Part shown: positions 9,922 to 20,339 of the stretch, one piece after another
How the letters are laid out: each line of letters begins with the position of its first letter
How positions within the stretch are numbered: the first letter of the stretch is position 1
From: Ophiocordyceps camponoti-saundersi (nom. inval.)
Lineage: Eukaryota; Ascomycota; Sordariomycetes; Hypocreales; Ophiocordycipitaceae
Assembly (NCBI GenBank): GCA_003339415.1
Contig: PDHQ01000457.1
Location: 1 to 22,591, forward strand
Length of the DNA stretch: 22,591 nucleotides
Direction: 5' to 3'
The notes under the pieces: generated by a model
The model's database searches: none
What the model was told of the DNA's origin: nothing
Seen by the model: the letters and a program-made list of their open reading frames with translations, nothing else
Program-made: the position numbers and the translations under genes

Positions 9922-12900
9922 ATGGCCGAGGAGTGGAAGTCTTTGGATTCCGAAACTCGGCGCCCAGCGCCTGACTTGAGATGTCCAGGACGTGAGCTGC
10001 CAGACCCATACCCATCACGGCCAGGGCCATTCCGCAAAGCAAATCCGATCCGGACAAGGCGATACTCCCCTGCTCTCGGCCATACAAGCTCTCGAGGCTT
10101 TAAAGTCGTCGAGCGTGATTCTGCTTCAAGCTGTGCAGCAGGTGACTCCGGCCGTGACCACGAAAGTACTATTGGGCAATCGCCAGAGGTCATAATGGCT
10201 CTGAACTTGAGAGACGGAGCCTCCATGGGATGTGCCTTTTTCACCACAAGCACAGGGACTCTGTCTCTCTCGGAGGATGTTCGGTGGGCTGATGTCGACA
10301 TTGCTGAGCGTTTCATTACTCACGTGCAACCGACAACACTGCTCGTCTCGGCGAGAGCTCCGCAGCATTTGCTAGACTATCTGGAGAAGCAAGCAGCGAC
10401 CCCGGAAGAGTCTGGTATGCACTGGTCACTCCTCTTATCGCAATGTTCTTCACGCCACTCAAACGTAACAGCTGACCACCCGTGAAACAGCCGGCAACCT
10501 CCCTACTTTCGTTCTTCGTGCACTCGCATCCTTTGACTTCTCCTCTGCATCAGCTCATGATAGGCTTGTGAACCTGCAGCTTGGCACGTCACCACGACCG
10601 TCCGCCTTATTTTCCCTCGCTCGCAACGGCGAGTTAATGAACTTGAGTGAGTCTATCTCAAGTTCTGGGAACCTTGAGCACCAGGAGTTGAGGAATGTCA
10701 AACTCCTGCGCGTCGGCTCTTTGGTGAACCTGGAGAGCCTCGTATCCGTAAGTAGTCGTTTCCACCTATTCACAGTGTAAGCCGTCGACTAACATCTAGG
10801 AGGTAACTTGTGCTGGTGCCGTGTTGTCAGAGCTTCATCGGAGGCTGTCCACGAGCTCTGAGGCTGAGCCCGGCAGCCTGTCCTCTACTCTTACCGTGAC
10901 GTCTATCTGTACCTTTTCCCTGGAAAACTATGTTCATGTCAATGGGGAAACTCTTCGGTCATTACAAATCGTCCATGCCGAGTCTCACCCAAACAGCCAA
11001 ACTTGGGGTCCAGACCCCGACAAAGCTGGCGTAAAGGAAAGTCTTTCAATATACGGTCTGTTACACAATTTGGCATCGACACCGCAAGGACGCATCTGCC
11101 TTCGACAGCTATTGCTTCGGCCGACTGTGGAGCTTGATGTCATAACAAAGCGACACCGCATGATAACAACACTTCTCGGCCCAGAAAACACCGACAAGAC
11201 GAAACAGGCCACTTCTTGCTTGCGCAAAGTATCAAATATGAGGGCTACATTCTCACAGCTGCACAAAGGGATCAGCTATCCCTCGAGCGGCAACTCCTTC
11301 AATAAGGGTGTATGGGCAACGCTCAGGCGATTCGCAGCACAAGCTTTGAAGCTTCGGGAGCTGGTAAGCACGATACGCGAGGGACATGGAGCAGGGGATA
11401 TTCACAAGGTATGACAGCGTGTTAGACTAGGGGTTGTCGCTGTGAACGCATCTGACGCTATCGCAGCTCGTGTCGAACATGAGTCAGGCTGCGCTGATAA
11501 GGGTCGGTGATATGATCGATAAAACCATTGACTTTGATCAATCCGAGTCGCAGCGACGTACCTCTGTAAAGGCAGGAGTTGATACGCAGCTTGACGAGCT
11601 CAAGAGGCGTTACGACGGCATGAGCAGCTTCTTGACCGAAGTAGCCAACCAAGTGAACCAGAAGGTGCCGGTCTGGGCAACGCGTTACATCCGCTCCTGC
11701 GTATTCCTACCACAGGTAGGGTTTCTGATGGTGGTTGAACTTGACCCTCAGACCGGTGAGGGGAAGTATGAAGGAACGGGCGTCGGCGACGAGCGATGGG
11801 AGAAGATGTTTACGGTGGACGACACAGCTTGTTATAAGAATCGCTACATGCAAGAGCTCGACGAGCAGTATGGTGACATGTACTGCGAGATTGCAGGCAC
11901 GTTGATCCGCGACAACTAGCCGACGGGTGGCTAACACGCAGTAGATAGGGAGGTGGAAATAATCCACGGTCTCGCCACGGAAGTGCTGGAATACGAGGAT
12001 GATTGGCTTGCGGCGTCAGACGCCTGCGGAGAGTTTGATGCTCTGCTGGCGCTGAGTCTGGGAGCCGAAAAGTACAAGTGGACGGCACCGCAGATGACGA
12101 GGTCCAGCACGATCCAGATAGAGGACGGACGACATCCCCTGCTGGAGCTGGTCGTCCCCTGTTTCGTGCCCAACGACTGTCTGCTCGGCCAAGCGGATGG
12201 GAGTAGGTTGCTTGTACTGACGGGCCCGAACCACTCCGGAAAGAGCGTCCTTCTGAAACAAGTGGCCATAATTGTTTATCTGGCGCATGTCGGCAGTTTC
12301 GTACCCGCTGGTCGAGCCGTCATCGGCATAACAGATAAGATTCTGACGAGAATCTCAACGCAGGAAAGCATGTGCCGCACACAGAGCGCTTTCGCCATCG
12401 ACCTGGGGCAGGTGGTGAGGGCGATGCGGTGCGCAACTCCGATGAGCCTAGTGCTAATTGATGAGTTCGGTAAGGGCACTAATCCTGATGACGGCGCCGG
12501 CCTCCTGGCCGCCATGCTGGATTACTTCGGGGCGTTGGGCGCCAACTCTCCACGACTTCTGGTGGCGACGCATTTTCACGAGCTTTTGGAGGGTGGCTAC
12601 CTGAAGGCAGCAGATAGCCTCGTTCTCGCGCACATGCAGGTCAAGCTTGAGCGGAAAGCACCATCGGATGAGCAGATCACGTATTTCTTCAAGCTTGTCA
12701 AGGGACACTGCTCCTCGAGCTTCGGCGGGAGATGCGCGGCACTCAATGGGGTGCCCAGCTCCATCGTGAACCGTGCCGAGGCAATCTCGTGCCAGCTCGA
12801 TCGCGGTGAGGACCTGAACTCACTTGGAGCCAAGCTGTCGTTGGACGAGGAGGGGGAATTGGGAGTGGCTGAGCGCGTGGCCAGGAGATTTCTGCAAGAA

Positions 12901-12996
12901 GATTTCGACAACGAAGAGAATGTGAGCAGCTCGATGTTGAAGAACGTGCTATGCGAGGTACTCGAGACGGGGTCGCGATCTGTTGATGCTGGCTAG
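9922..12996 (+). CDS. MSH5: MutS homologue 5, meiotic crossover protein
   Basis: Five exons (9922-10414, 10491-10747, 10800-11408, 11467-11896, 11942-12996) join in frame to 947 residues, close to fungal MSH5 proteins (yeast about 900). MSH5 pairs with MSH4 as a sliding clamp that stabilises Holliday-junction intermediates and promotes interfering crossovers in meiosis; it does not repair mismatches. Seen: an N-terminal core from EVIMALNLRDG (residue 89 on), the lever/clamp stretch with HAESHPNSQTWGP and KESLSIYGLLHNLASTPQGR, YGDMYCEIAVDREVEII, then the ATPase with Walker A TGPNHSGKS (690-698) and Walker B LVLIDEFGKGT (766-776), LLVATHFHELL, and the helix-turn-helix GVPSSIVNRAEAIS. Introns 1-3 are GT-AG with CTGAC/CTAAC branch sites; intron 4 is GC-AG. 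The first 88 residues are poorly conserved and Pro/Arg-rich; the start at 9922 has a good context (AAAAATATGG) but is the least sure part. All motifs and frames look intact. Confidence 0.93.
11897..11941 (+). other. GC-AG intron 4 of MSH5
   Basis: Removing these 45 bases (donor GCACGT, branch GGCTAAC, acceptor CGCAG) joins codon 893 phase 1 to the next exon and keeps the family stretch YGDMYCEIAVDREVEII. Without splicing the frame stops at TAG, 11917-11919. A GT donor upstream, near 11873, would delete the conserved GDMYCEIA, so GC-AG is preferred. Confidence 0.75.
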
Positions 12997-13035
12997 ACTC
13001 GACGACTGGATGATCAGAAGTGCTTTTAGTGGTGT

Positions 13036-13795
13036 TTAGAGAGTAAGACAAATGATGAAGACGATGCTCGACCCCACGAGCGTCCACAGGGCCGATGGAT
13101 ACGGGACCCATATGCTGGTGGCGGCTGAGCGCTGACCATAGGCTTCGCATCTCGTAGCCTGAAGCATCCCGCAGGCTTGGGAGCTCAAGCTGGAGCAGAT
13201 GGCCGTGGCGGACGTGCCAAGATGCCTCTGGGGGGGATTGACGGTGAGGCCCTGGCCGCCCGGAACGTTGACGGTGACGGCGTAGGCGGCGTCGCGCTGC
13301 AAGCCGGTGACGCAAGCGTCGTAGTTGCTAGAACAGGCATGGACGGCAGACGCGCACGAGGCGCTGTTGTCGAAGGAGGCGGCGGCGTAGGGATATGAGA
13401 AGAACTGGTTGGGTACGTAGGAGACTGCGGCTGTTGGCGGAGGACTGGCTGGTGCAGTGCCGGTGCAGACCGCTCTAGAGGAGGAGGAAGAGGAAGATGG
13501 TGATCATGATGGTTAGGCACGTAGATCGGAGTTCGCGAGGCCGTGCGATGACGGGAAAGATTCCCTACCCTGCAGGACAGCATGCCGGGCTGCTATGGGC
13601 GTCCAGAGCACAAGTCTGGCCGTTCTGGCAGCAGATGTCGGGGCCGACGTAGGCTGGGCATTGAAAGGTGCCGGCAGGGCACTGAGCTCTGGCGAGTAGT
13701 GGCGGGGCGAGAGAGGGGGATGATGTTGGTGCGGCGGTGAAGGCCAGAGCTTGGAATGCTGCGAGCCAGACAGAGAGGAGGAGACGGTGTTCCAT
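13036..13795 (-). CDS. Secreted Cys-rich protein, probably GPI-anchored
   Basis: Two exons (13795-13569 and 13474-13036) encode 221 residues. The 94-base intron has a GTAGGG donor, a CTAAC branch site and a CTCTAG acceptor; splicing joins CCPAG to AVCTGTAP in frame. The N-terminus MEHRLLLSVWLAAFQALAFT is a clear signal peptide. An upstream in-frame ATG at 13822 would add nine residues before it, so 13795 is preferred. The mature part opens with a tight Cys cluster (CPAGTFQCPAY, DICCQNGQTC, ACCPAGAVC) like small cell-wall or chitin-binding-type modules. A second domain follows, with SYVPNQFFSYPYA, YDACVTGLQ, a VTVNVPGG segment and LGTSATAICSSLSSQACGML. The end, PSALWTLVGSSIVFIICLTL, is hydrophobic with no charged tail, as for GPI attachment. 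Its exact biochemical role is unknown. It converges on MSH5, with 39 bases between the stop codons. Confidence 0.85.
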
Positions 13796-14175
13796 GTCGT
13801 AGATTCTCCCAGGCGTCGTCATCGTCTTTCTCTTCGTGTCGTCTCGACTTGGGGCAACTCAGGAGTTGGGCGGGGAGCTCTGCAGACGCCGTATATTATA
13901 CAGTCGGTGTGACTATGATGTCACCACCCCGGCTTCTTGTTCGTTGGCGGAGCAACGCAGATAAACAAATAGAAAAGGACCCGGCGACACACATATGTAT
14001 GTATAACAGTATAATATATGTACCTTCGCGCGCCAAGCAGGGCTACCGAAAGAGGCTGTGTGAGATATTTAAGTGGGAATTAGAGTTTATAAGTGCTAGT
14101 AGTAGTAACACGGCGGGGGTAAATCTATTACTCGAGGATAATATAGTATTAGATATAATAATACTAGAAAACTAA
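13796..14175. other. Upstream region of the GPI-type gene and edge of the RIP-mutated block
   Basis: The promoter of the minus-strand gene should lie here. CpA and TpG remain normal until about 14050, then composition turns AT-rich. An open frame on the plus strand (13756-14175) is opposite the signal-peptide exon and runs into mutated DNA; it has no recognisable product and is not called. Confidence 0.5.
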
Positions 14176-14324
14176 TATATAGCTATTATAATATTAGTAA
14201 TATTAGTATAAAATATAGTAATCGTATTATAAAGCTAGTATATTACTAACTATATTATTAATATAATATTTTTTATAATAGATATAAAGCTATAATATAA
14301 TATAGCTAATATTTTTTAATATAT

Positions 14325-14990
14325 ATAGCTATAATACTTATAATAACCCTTTTTTACTATTTATTTATCTTTTTTATTATCTATTAGCGTATTATCTATA
14401 GCCTCTAATAGCTATATAGCTATAATACCCGTAATATCTCTTTTTTACTTTATAAAACTATATTCTTTATAGCTTCTAATAGTCGCGTAGCTATAATACC
14501 CGCTATTAGTCTCTTCCGCTATATAAAGCTATATTCCTTATAGTAGAAAATAATTACGTAATTATAATATTTACTATAACTCTTTTCTATTATATAAAGC
14601 TATATCCCTTATAATAAATAACGATTACGTAACTATAATATCTATTATAGCTTTTTTCTATTATATAAAGCCGTATCCCTTATAGTAGATAACGATTATA
14701 TAACTATAATACCTACTATTAGTCTCTTCCGCTATATAAAGCGCTATTCCTTATTATAAATAACGGTTATATAGCTATAATATCTACTATAGCTTTTTTC
14801 TACTATATAAAGCTATATTATCTTATAGCCTCTAATAGCTACGTAGCTATAATACCTATAGCTTCTCTTTTCTATTATTAATTCGTCTTTCTTACTATCT
14901 ATTAGTATATTATCTATAGCCTCTAATAGTTATATAACTATAACGCCTATTATTACTCTTTTCTATTATATAAAGTTAATACTATTACTT
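14325..14990. repeat. 71-base tandem repeat, about eight copies
   Basis: Units begin with TATAG(C/T)... at 14397, 14468, 14539, 14610, 14681, 14752, 14824 and 14915. Steps are 71, 71, 71, 71, 71, 72 and 91 bases, the last with a 20-base insertion. A partial unit precedes 14397. Each unit holds a short palindrome like TAGCTATATAGCTA and a C/T-rich stretch like CTCTTTTCTATTATATAAAG. Units differ mostly by C/T and G/A changes, as expected if RIP acted on the array. It may be part of a transposon or a free minisatellite. Confidence 0.8.
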
Positions 14991-15638
14991 TTTTAGCTAT
15001 AAGAATAAATTAATTATATATTTATTATCTATCCTTAGCTACTATTACCTTTTCTATCTTACCCCCTTTACCTTATTACTATTATACTTATAAACCCTTA
15101 ATTACGGTTATTAATACGCGTAGCGAAGATATTATCTCCGATTTTATATAAAATATAATTATCTCTATTTACTATAAAAATTCGTAATATTAATATCTCC
15201 TATACCTTAGCTAATAAACTTATAACGTTTATAGCTATCTTTTTATTATTTTTCTCTAAGATAAAAAGTAGAAATTTACTAAGGCTAATAAACTTATATA
15301 GCTTATAGATATTCTTCTACTTTATCTTAATCGTATCTTCGGTTTCTTAGAAGGTAATAGAGATAATATTTTCTATACTTAAATCGCTACCTAAAGATAT
15401 ATAAGTAACCTTTACTTTTTACTACTTAGCTAAGGTATTAGCTTTATTATCTTTTATATCTTAAGCTATAATATCGGCTATATTATTAGCTTCGTTATTT
15501 TACCTATCCTAAGCTATAGCTTTAGCTTTTTTCCTAGCTTAGGTATTAGCTTTATCTTTTCTTATATCTTAGGCTATAGCCTCGGCCTTTTTCCTAGCCT
15601 AGGTTAAGGTATAAGCTTTCTTCTTAGCTTTTAACTTT

Positions 15639-15728
15639 ATAGCTTATACCTTTTCCTTAGCTTTCTTTATAGCTTATACTTTTTCCTTAGCCTTTTTTAT
15701 AGCTTATACCTTTTCCTTAGCCTTTTTT
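15639..15728 (-). repeat. 30-base coding tandem repeat, three copies
   Basis: Three adjacent 30-base units (starts 15639, 15669, 15699) differ by single C/T changes. On the minus strand each encodes a 10-residue unit, AIKKAKEKV plus a TAA that was probably Gln. They lie inside the Lys/Ala/Glu-rich relic. Confidence 0.75.
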
Positions 15729-15817
15729 ATAGCCTATATATCCTTCTTAACTTATTTTTATATAGCGTAAGTACGCTTAATAATATCGGCCTTAGCTATT
15801 TTCATAGCCTTAATTTT

Positions 15818-16015
15818 CTTCTTAGCCTTATCTTTAGCTATTTTTATAGCTTCGGCCTTAGCTACTTTTATAGCTTAGATTATCTTCTTAGCCTTATCCT
15901 TAGCTATTTTTATAGCTTCGGCCTTAGCTATTTTTATATCTTAAATTATCTTCTTAGCCTTAGCCTCGGTTATTTTTATAGCTTTAGCCTTAGCTATTTT
16001 TATAATTTAAATATT
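15818..16015 (-). repeat. 66-base coding tandem repeat, three copies
   Basis: Units start at 15818, 15884 and 15950 with CTTCTTAGCC. On the minus strand each encodes 22 residues made of two related 11-residue halves such as AIKIAKAEAIKIAKDKAKK. Eleven-residue repeats of this charge pattern favour long amphipathic or coiled-coil helices. Confidence 0.75.
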
Positions 16016-16548
16016 TTCCTTTATTTTAGCTATTTACTATATAGTAATTTTTTTAATATTATCTAATATTTTCTTAAAGCTATTTAGTAATAAAAAATTA
16101 GGAAATAAAGGGGTGCTTATAAGTTATAAAGGTAAGATATTTTAAAATATTAATAGCGGTAATTTTAATAGCGGTAATATTTTTAGTTATATCTATTATA
16201 AAATTTTTAGGGGCTTAGATTTTTAAGGAATTATAATCCTTTATAAGGAAACTCCTTTTTTTTAGCTATTCTTATAAATAGCTTTTAATATTTTCTTATA
16301 TCTTATTTATAGTTAATAATCTTTTATTATATATCTTAATCTTTTTTATAAAAGTAAGTAATAGTATAATTTATCTAATTATATTTTACGCCGGGCTTAC
16401 TTAACGTTTAGTCTTTCTTAGCGTAAGTAAGGGGGATATAGAGTATAAACTCTTACGATATTACTTCGCTAAAGCTAGGGATAGTATCGTATAAGTAGGC
16501 TTTTTCTCTAAAGCTCTAAGTAATATCGTAAGGGTTTAGTCCTTTTTA

Positions 16549-16735
16549 ATATTATTATTATTACTATTATCGTTATTATTATCGATAATAATAATATTAT
16601 TATTATTATTATCGATATTTTTATCGTTATTATCTTTACTTTTAATATTATCGTTATCGTTATCGTTATTATTTTTACCCTTAGTATCGTTATCGTTATT
16701 AACCTCCGTATTATTAACCTTATCGATATTAATTT
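16549..16735 (-). repeat. Trinucleotide-rich tract encoding Asn/Asp
   Basis: The plus strand runs through TTATTATTA and TCGTTATTATCG triplets. Read on the minus strand they give Asn and Asp runs in frame with the relic upstream. In another frame the run would be TAA codons, which before RIP could have been a CAA (Gln) run, so the original residue is ambiguous. Confidence 0.6.
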
Positions 16736-16970
16736 AGTAGTTAGGGTTATTAATTAAGAGGAATTTTTTAGACTTACTAATATCTTATTTATCGATATTT
16801 ACCGTAAATCTATTCTTTTTAGATACCGGGCGTATCTTAAGCGTAGCGCGACGGAATATAATAGCGATCTTTAGGTACTTTTTAGTATATTAGAACTAAA
16901 TACTAGGTAGGTTTCCCTTATAAAGATTTTTCGCCGCTATTAGTAAGCTTAAATATTACTTAACTAACGG

Positions 16971-17466
16971 CAGGGTTTAAAATTAGTTAGTTTTTAGTTA
17001 GTTAGGACTAACTAAAAAAAGTCTGGACTAAAAGTACGTACCTTTTAGTTAGTCTTTAGTTAGTTAGCTTAAGGACTTTAGTTAGTCCTTAAATATAAGG
17101 ACTAACTAACTAAAAACTAAAAACTAAAAAGACTAAATTTTTAGTTAGCTTACGTAAGCTATTTTAATATAAAAAAAATACTAATAAATAGCGCGATAGA
17201 AATACTATATAGAAATTAAGTTTTTTTTTTATTTAGATTATTATAAAGTAAGGAAAAAATTCTTAAACCTTATATATTAATAAAAGAAATAAAACCTAGT
17301 AATAATAATAATAACTTAATAAATAATAATATAATAAAGAATAAAAGTATAATATAGCTTAAAAAAAGCTTAAATATAAGTTAAATATACTTAATTATTA
17401 AAAATCTTTAGCTTTATAAAATTATTAATATATAAAGAGTTAATATTAATAAAAAATTATATTATT
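16971..17466 (-). repeat. Inverted copy of 1-497 (hAT terminal region)
   Basis: Position 16971 pairs with 497 and 17466 with position 1, so the match reaches the left edge of the window and may continue beyond it. By eye the copies differ at few places, mostly transitions plus single-base length changes in A/T runs. Confidence 0.9.
17146..17161. repeat. 16-bp palindrome in the right hAT end
   Basis: TAGCTTACGTAAGCTA, identical to the palindrome at 307-322 of the left copy. Confidence 0.6.
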
Positions 17467-17529
17467 AGCTAGAAAAACTTATATAATAATAAGTAAAAAA
17501 AACTAGCTATAATAGAAGACTTATAAGCT

Positions 17530-19900
17530 TTAATTATCTTCTTCTAAAGCTTTATTTTCCTTTTCTATAATTTCCTAGAAATTATTTAATATTTAATTCT
17601 AGTTTTTAAGTAGAATTAACTACTCTATAGTTTCTAGTTTAAAGTTATTCCTCGATAACGTAATTATATTACCTAATATAGAAAATATAGCCTTAATTAA
17701 GGCTAATATAGCCAGAATAGCTAAAAATTTTCGGGCTAAAATAGTTAGAGTAAGGAAGCGAAAAGTATTATTTTTCTAATATAAAAGCGGGTTACTTTAA
17801 GAAATAATTAGTAAATAAATAGTAGATAAAGAGAAAAAATTAGTAAAAAAAATTATAACTATACCTTAGAAGGTAAATAAGCTTCTAAAAGGTATTATAT
17901 TAATTTTTCGTTAGTTTCTACTTTTTAAGACTTTAAACTAAAGTTAAACTTTTCCGAAATAAACGTTCTAAGACTTCCTAAGTCTATTTCTTTATTTTCT
18001 ATAATTTTATAGCTAAAAATAATTAGTAAAAATTATAAAAAAAATATAATCTTACTTATAAGTTAAATTCCTCTTAAAAAAGATATAAGATATCTTTTTT
18101 ATAGCTAAATAGTAATAAAGAAAGCTATCTTTTTTAAAATAAATATCCTTATACTATAGGTTTAGGATAATAGCGAATAAATAAGGCCGGAAAGTAAATA
18201 AGTCGCTTTTTTTAAATTATTTCGGAAAGTATTTCTTAAGCTTTTTTAAGCCCTCTATTATATAGGCTTTAAAAGTACTAGAATAAGAAGATTAGAAAGT
18301 AATTAGTAAGTATTTTAAAAAATAAAAGAAAGAAAAATACCTAGCTTTTTTCGAAGCTAGAAAATTTATCGTATAATTTAGTAAGCCGATTAAAAATCTA
18401 ATAAATAAATAATAATCTTTCTAAGCTTATTATATAGAAGTGCCCTTATAAATAAATAAAAGGGGTTAAAAAAACGTTAAAAATAGCTTTAAAATCTTTT
18501 AAAGCTTCCTATTCCTTATTAGAAGGAAATATTTTTTTATACTCTTTATAATCTATTAATTTAAAAACCTATTCTAAAGTAGAATAGAATTCTAACGCTC
18601 TTTTAAGTATAAAAAACGTAGAATTCTACCTTATAGCGTTATCTATTTAATTAATTAGTAGTTAAATAAATAAATAATAAATAAATAAACTTACTAATAA
18701 TAACCTTTATTTTTTTAAATTATTTTATATTTCCCCTAGATTTTTACTACTATAAACTATCCTAAAAAAGCTATTTAGGCTTTATATTATACTTAATAAT
18801 AAATAAAATACGTTAAAGTTAGTTAAAAAGCGCTATAAAAATAAATAATTAGTAAAAAATTATAAAAAAAATAAATAACTTACTATTATACTCTTATAAA
18901 GTAGTATTTTTATCTAAAAGTTACTTTTCTAAGTTAGAATTATTTAAAAAGGCCTTAAAAATATCCTAAGCTATTAAATTAATAATATATACTAGGTAGC
19001 GAATTTAGCTTATAAATTCTTTATAAAAAAGGTCGTTATAAGCTAAGGAATAAGCCTTTAGAAAAGTCTTATTATTCGTAATATTATCGTAAGTAATACT
19101 AAAATAATATTATTAGTAAATAAATAAATAAATAAAAAAATTATTAGTATACTTATTAATAAATTTTAAAGTAATAATAAGGTAAGCTTTAAGGTAGGAA
19201 AGAATTTTAATATAAATATAATTTCTAGTATACCGTTCTAAAAGCTTTTTAAAAGCTAAAAACTATTAGTTTATATAAATAAATAAATAAGTAAATAAGT
19301 AAATAACTTACCTATAAGCTTATAATATAGCTTAAAGTTTAGGGAAATATAAGCTATAATTAAGCCTAAATAAGTATCTTAAGTAGCTAAAGTCTAAATA
19401 TCGAAAATAAGGCTATAAAAGCTACTTTTAGAAGAGTAACTTATAAAGCTATTATTTAACTTTAAAAAAGCTTCGTTAAAGTAATCTTTTAAATAATCTT
19501 TTAACTTAGCGTAATAGATAGGCTAGTAATCCCTAGAAAAAGTTAATTAAAAATTTAAATAAAGGAAAAATAACTTACTAATTATAATAAATAAGAAGCT
19601 TATTAAAAGGCTCCGAGCAAATTATAGAAAAAGAAATATTCGTTATTAAAAGAAAATTAATAACTAAATTCTAAGCTAAATTAGTATTAAAAGCTAAGTT
19701 TAACTTAGCCTATTTTTCGAAGAAATTTTGCGGATTTTTTTTAATAGGTTATTCTAATATAAAATTAGTAAATTAATAATAAAAAAGTTAAAAACTTACT
19801 TCTTTTTAAGTTTTTTTTAGAATTTTTATTATAAGCGATTATTTCGTGCTTATTCTTATAATACCGAGATAAATTCGAAGCTTAAAACTTATAAACTAGA
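17530..19900 (-). pseudogene. hAT family transposase relic inactivated by RIP
   Basis: Several hAT landmarks appear in order on the minus strand: NISFSIICSEPFNKLL (about 19640-19585); ITYDNITNNKTFL (about 19098-19060), the DNA-NN region around a catalytic Asp; AIR-stop-NSTFFILKRALEF (about 18638-18590), the family RWNST motif with Trp changed to TAG; and the C-terminal dimerisation domain from FRFLTLTILARKFLAI to FSILGNIITLSRNN and TIE-stop-LILLKN (about 17760-17600). All internal stops are TAA or TAG at expected Gln or Trp codons. Several introns can still be recognised, with GTAAGT donors, CTAAT branch sites and TAG acceptors (about 18694-18643, 19311-19263, and near 19790). hAT transposases cut and paste DNA through an RNase H-like DDE core. 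This copy cannot make protein. The N-terminal BED zinc finger was not identified. Confidence 0.88.
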
Positions 19901-20339
19901 AAAATAAACTTTTATAAATAGCTATTAATTAAAAAAATTAATAAATAACGCTTTTTTATAATAAAAAAATAAGGAAAAAATAAGAAAAAAAATACTAATA
20001 TAGTATAAATAGCTTTTAATTTTTATTCTTTATTTTCCTTAATTAAAAAAAGCTATTAGGTAAATAAGCTATATTATAAAATATAGATTTTTAAATTCTT
20101 ATCTAGCTCTAATTTAAATTCCTTTATATTATATCGAGAAATAACTATTTTTTCCTTTTCTTTTCCTTTTTTCGAAGGGCTTAGAAGTTTCTAAGAAAGG
20201 CCTAAAAATTCCTAAAAAAGTCCCTAATCCGAAAACTTAATACTATTTAATTTAATAGCTATATCGCTATCGTAGCTATTAAAATTAGCTAAAGTTACTT
20301 AAAAAAGCTCTCCTTAAAAGGTAATTAAAGGCGTATAGT

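Larger units (their letters stand above)
15040..16965 (-). pseudogene. Relic of a Lys/Ala/Glu- and Asp/Asn-rich protein
   Basis: The minus strand reads as protein from just inside the hAT end. The first part (16965-16560) gives FRRATLKIRPVSKKNRFTVN and then an Asp/Asn-rich run (NNDNDTKGKNNNDND). About 16540-16060 reads best in a shifted frame with PYDIT, SFREKAYLYDTIPSFSEVIS and EFILYIPLTYAKKD. From about 16100 to 15040 another frame gives a long Lys/Ala/Glu-rich helix followed by VTYISLGSDLSIENIISITF and a C-terminal part ending near ILYKIGDNIFATRI. Nearly all stops are TAA/TAG at likely Gln or Trp codons. The frame changes mean indels or lost introns. The charged helix suggests a coiled coil. 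The family is not recognised; it could belong to a transposon or to a repeated host gene. Confidence 0.5.
16971..20000 (-). mobile_element. RIP-mutated hAT transposon (right copy), right end not located
   Basis: The element starts at 16971 with CAGGGTTTAAAA, a hAT-type terminus, followed by about 190 bases rich in TTAGTTAG subterminal motifs, and then the 3' end of a minus-strand hAT transposase relic. Bases 16971-17466 are repeated in inverted orientation at 1-497. The candidate 8-base target duplication on this side would be ACTAACGG (16963-16970); I could not find a matching terminus or duplication to the right within the window. The right boundary at 20000 is where the transposase relic fades; the element may extend further. 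Confidence 0.8.

Noticed and set aside
9884..10368. Minus-strand and second-frame open frames over MSH5 exon 1
   Set aside because: They overlap the exon, lack recognisable motifs and do not continue across the splice sites.
13177..13583. Open frames opposite or out of frame with the GPI-type gene, including a Pro/Ser-rich one
   Set aside because: They come from the GC-rich coding sequence read in wrong frames or through the intron. The spliced frame with a signal peptide and Cys pairs is better.
3014..14033. 14-base inverted match (GCGCGCGAAGGTAC at 3014-3027, complement at 14020-14033) near the borders of the gene islands
   Set aside because: The match does not extend on either side. A 14-base match in a window this long is near chance level, so it is not evidence of a shared boundary.
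14325..14990. CRISPR-like array
   Set aside because: The 71-base units are repeats throughout, without unique spacers, and the genome is fungal.
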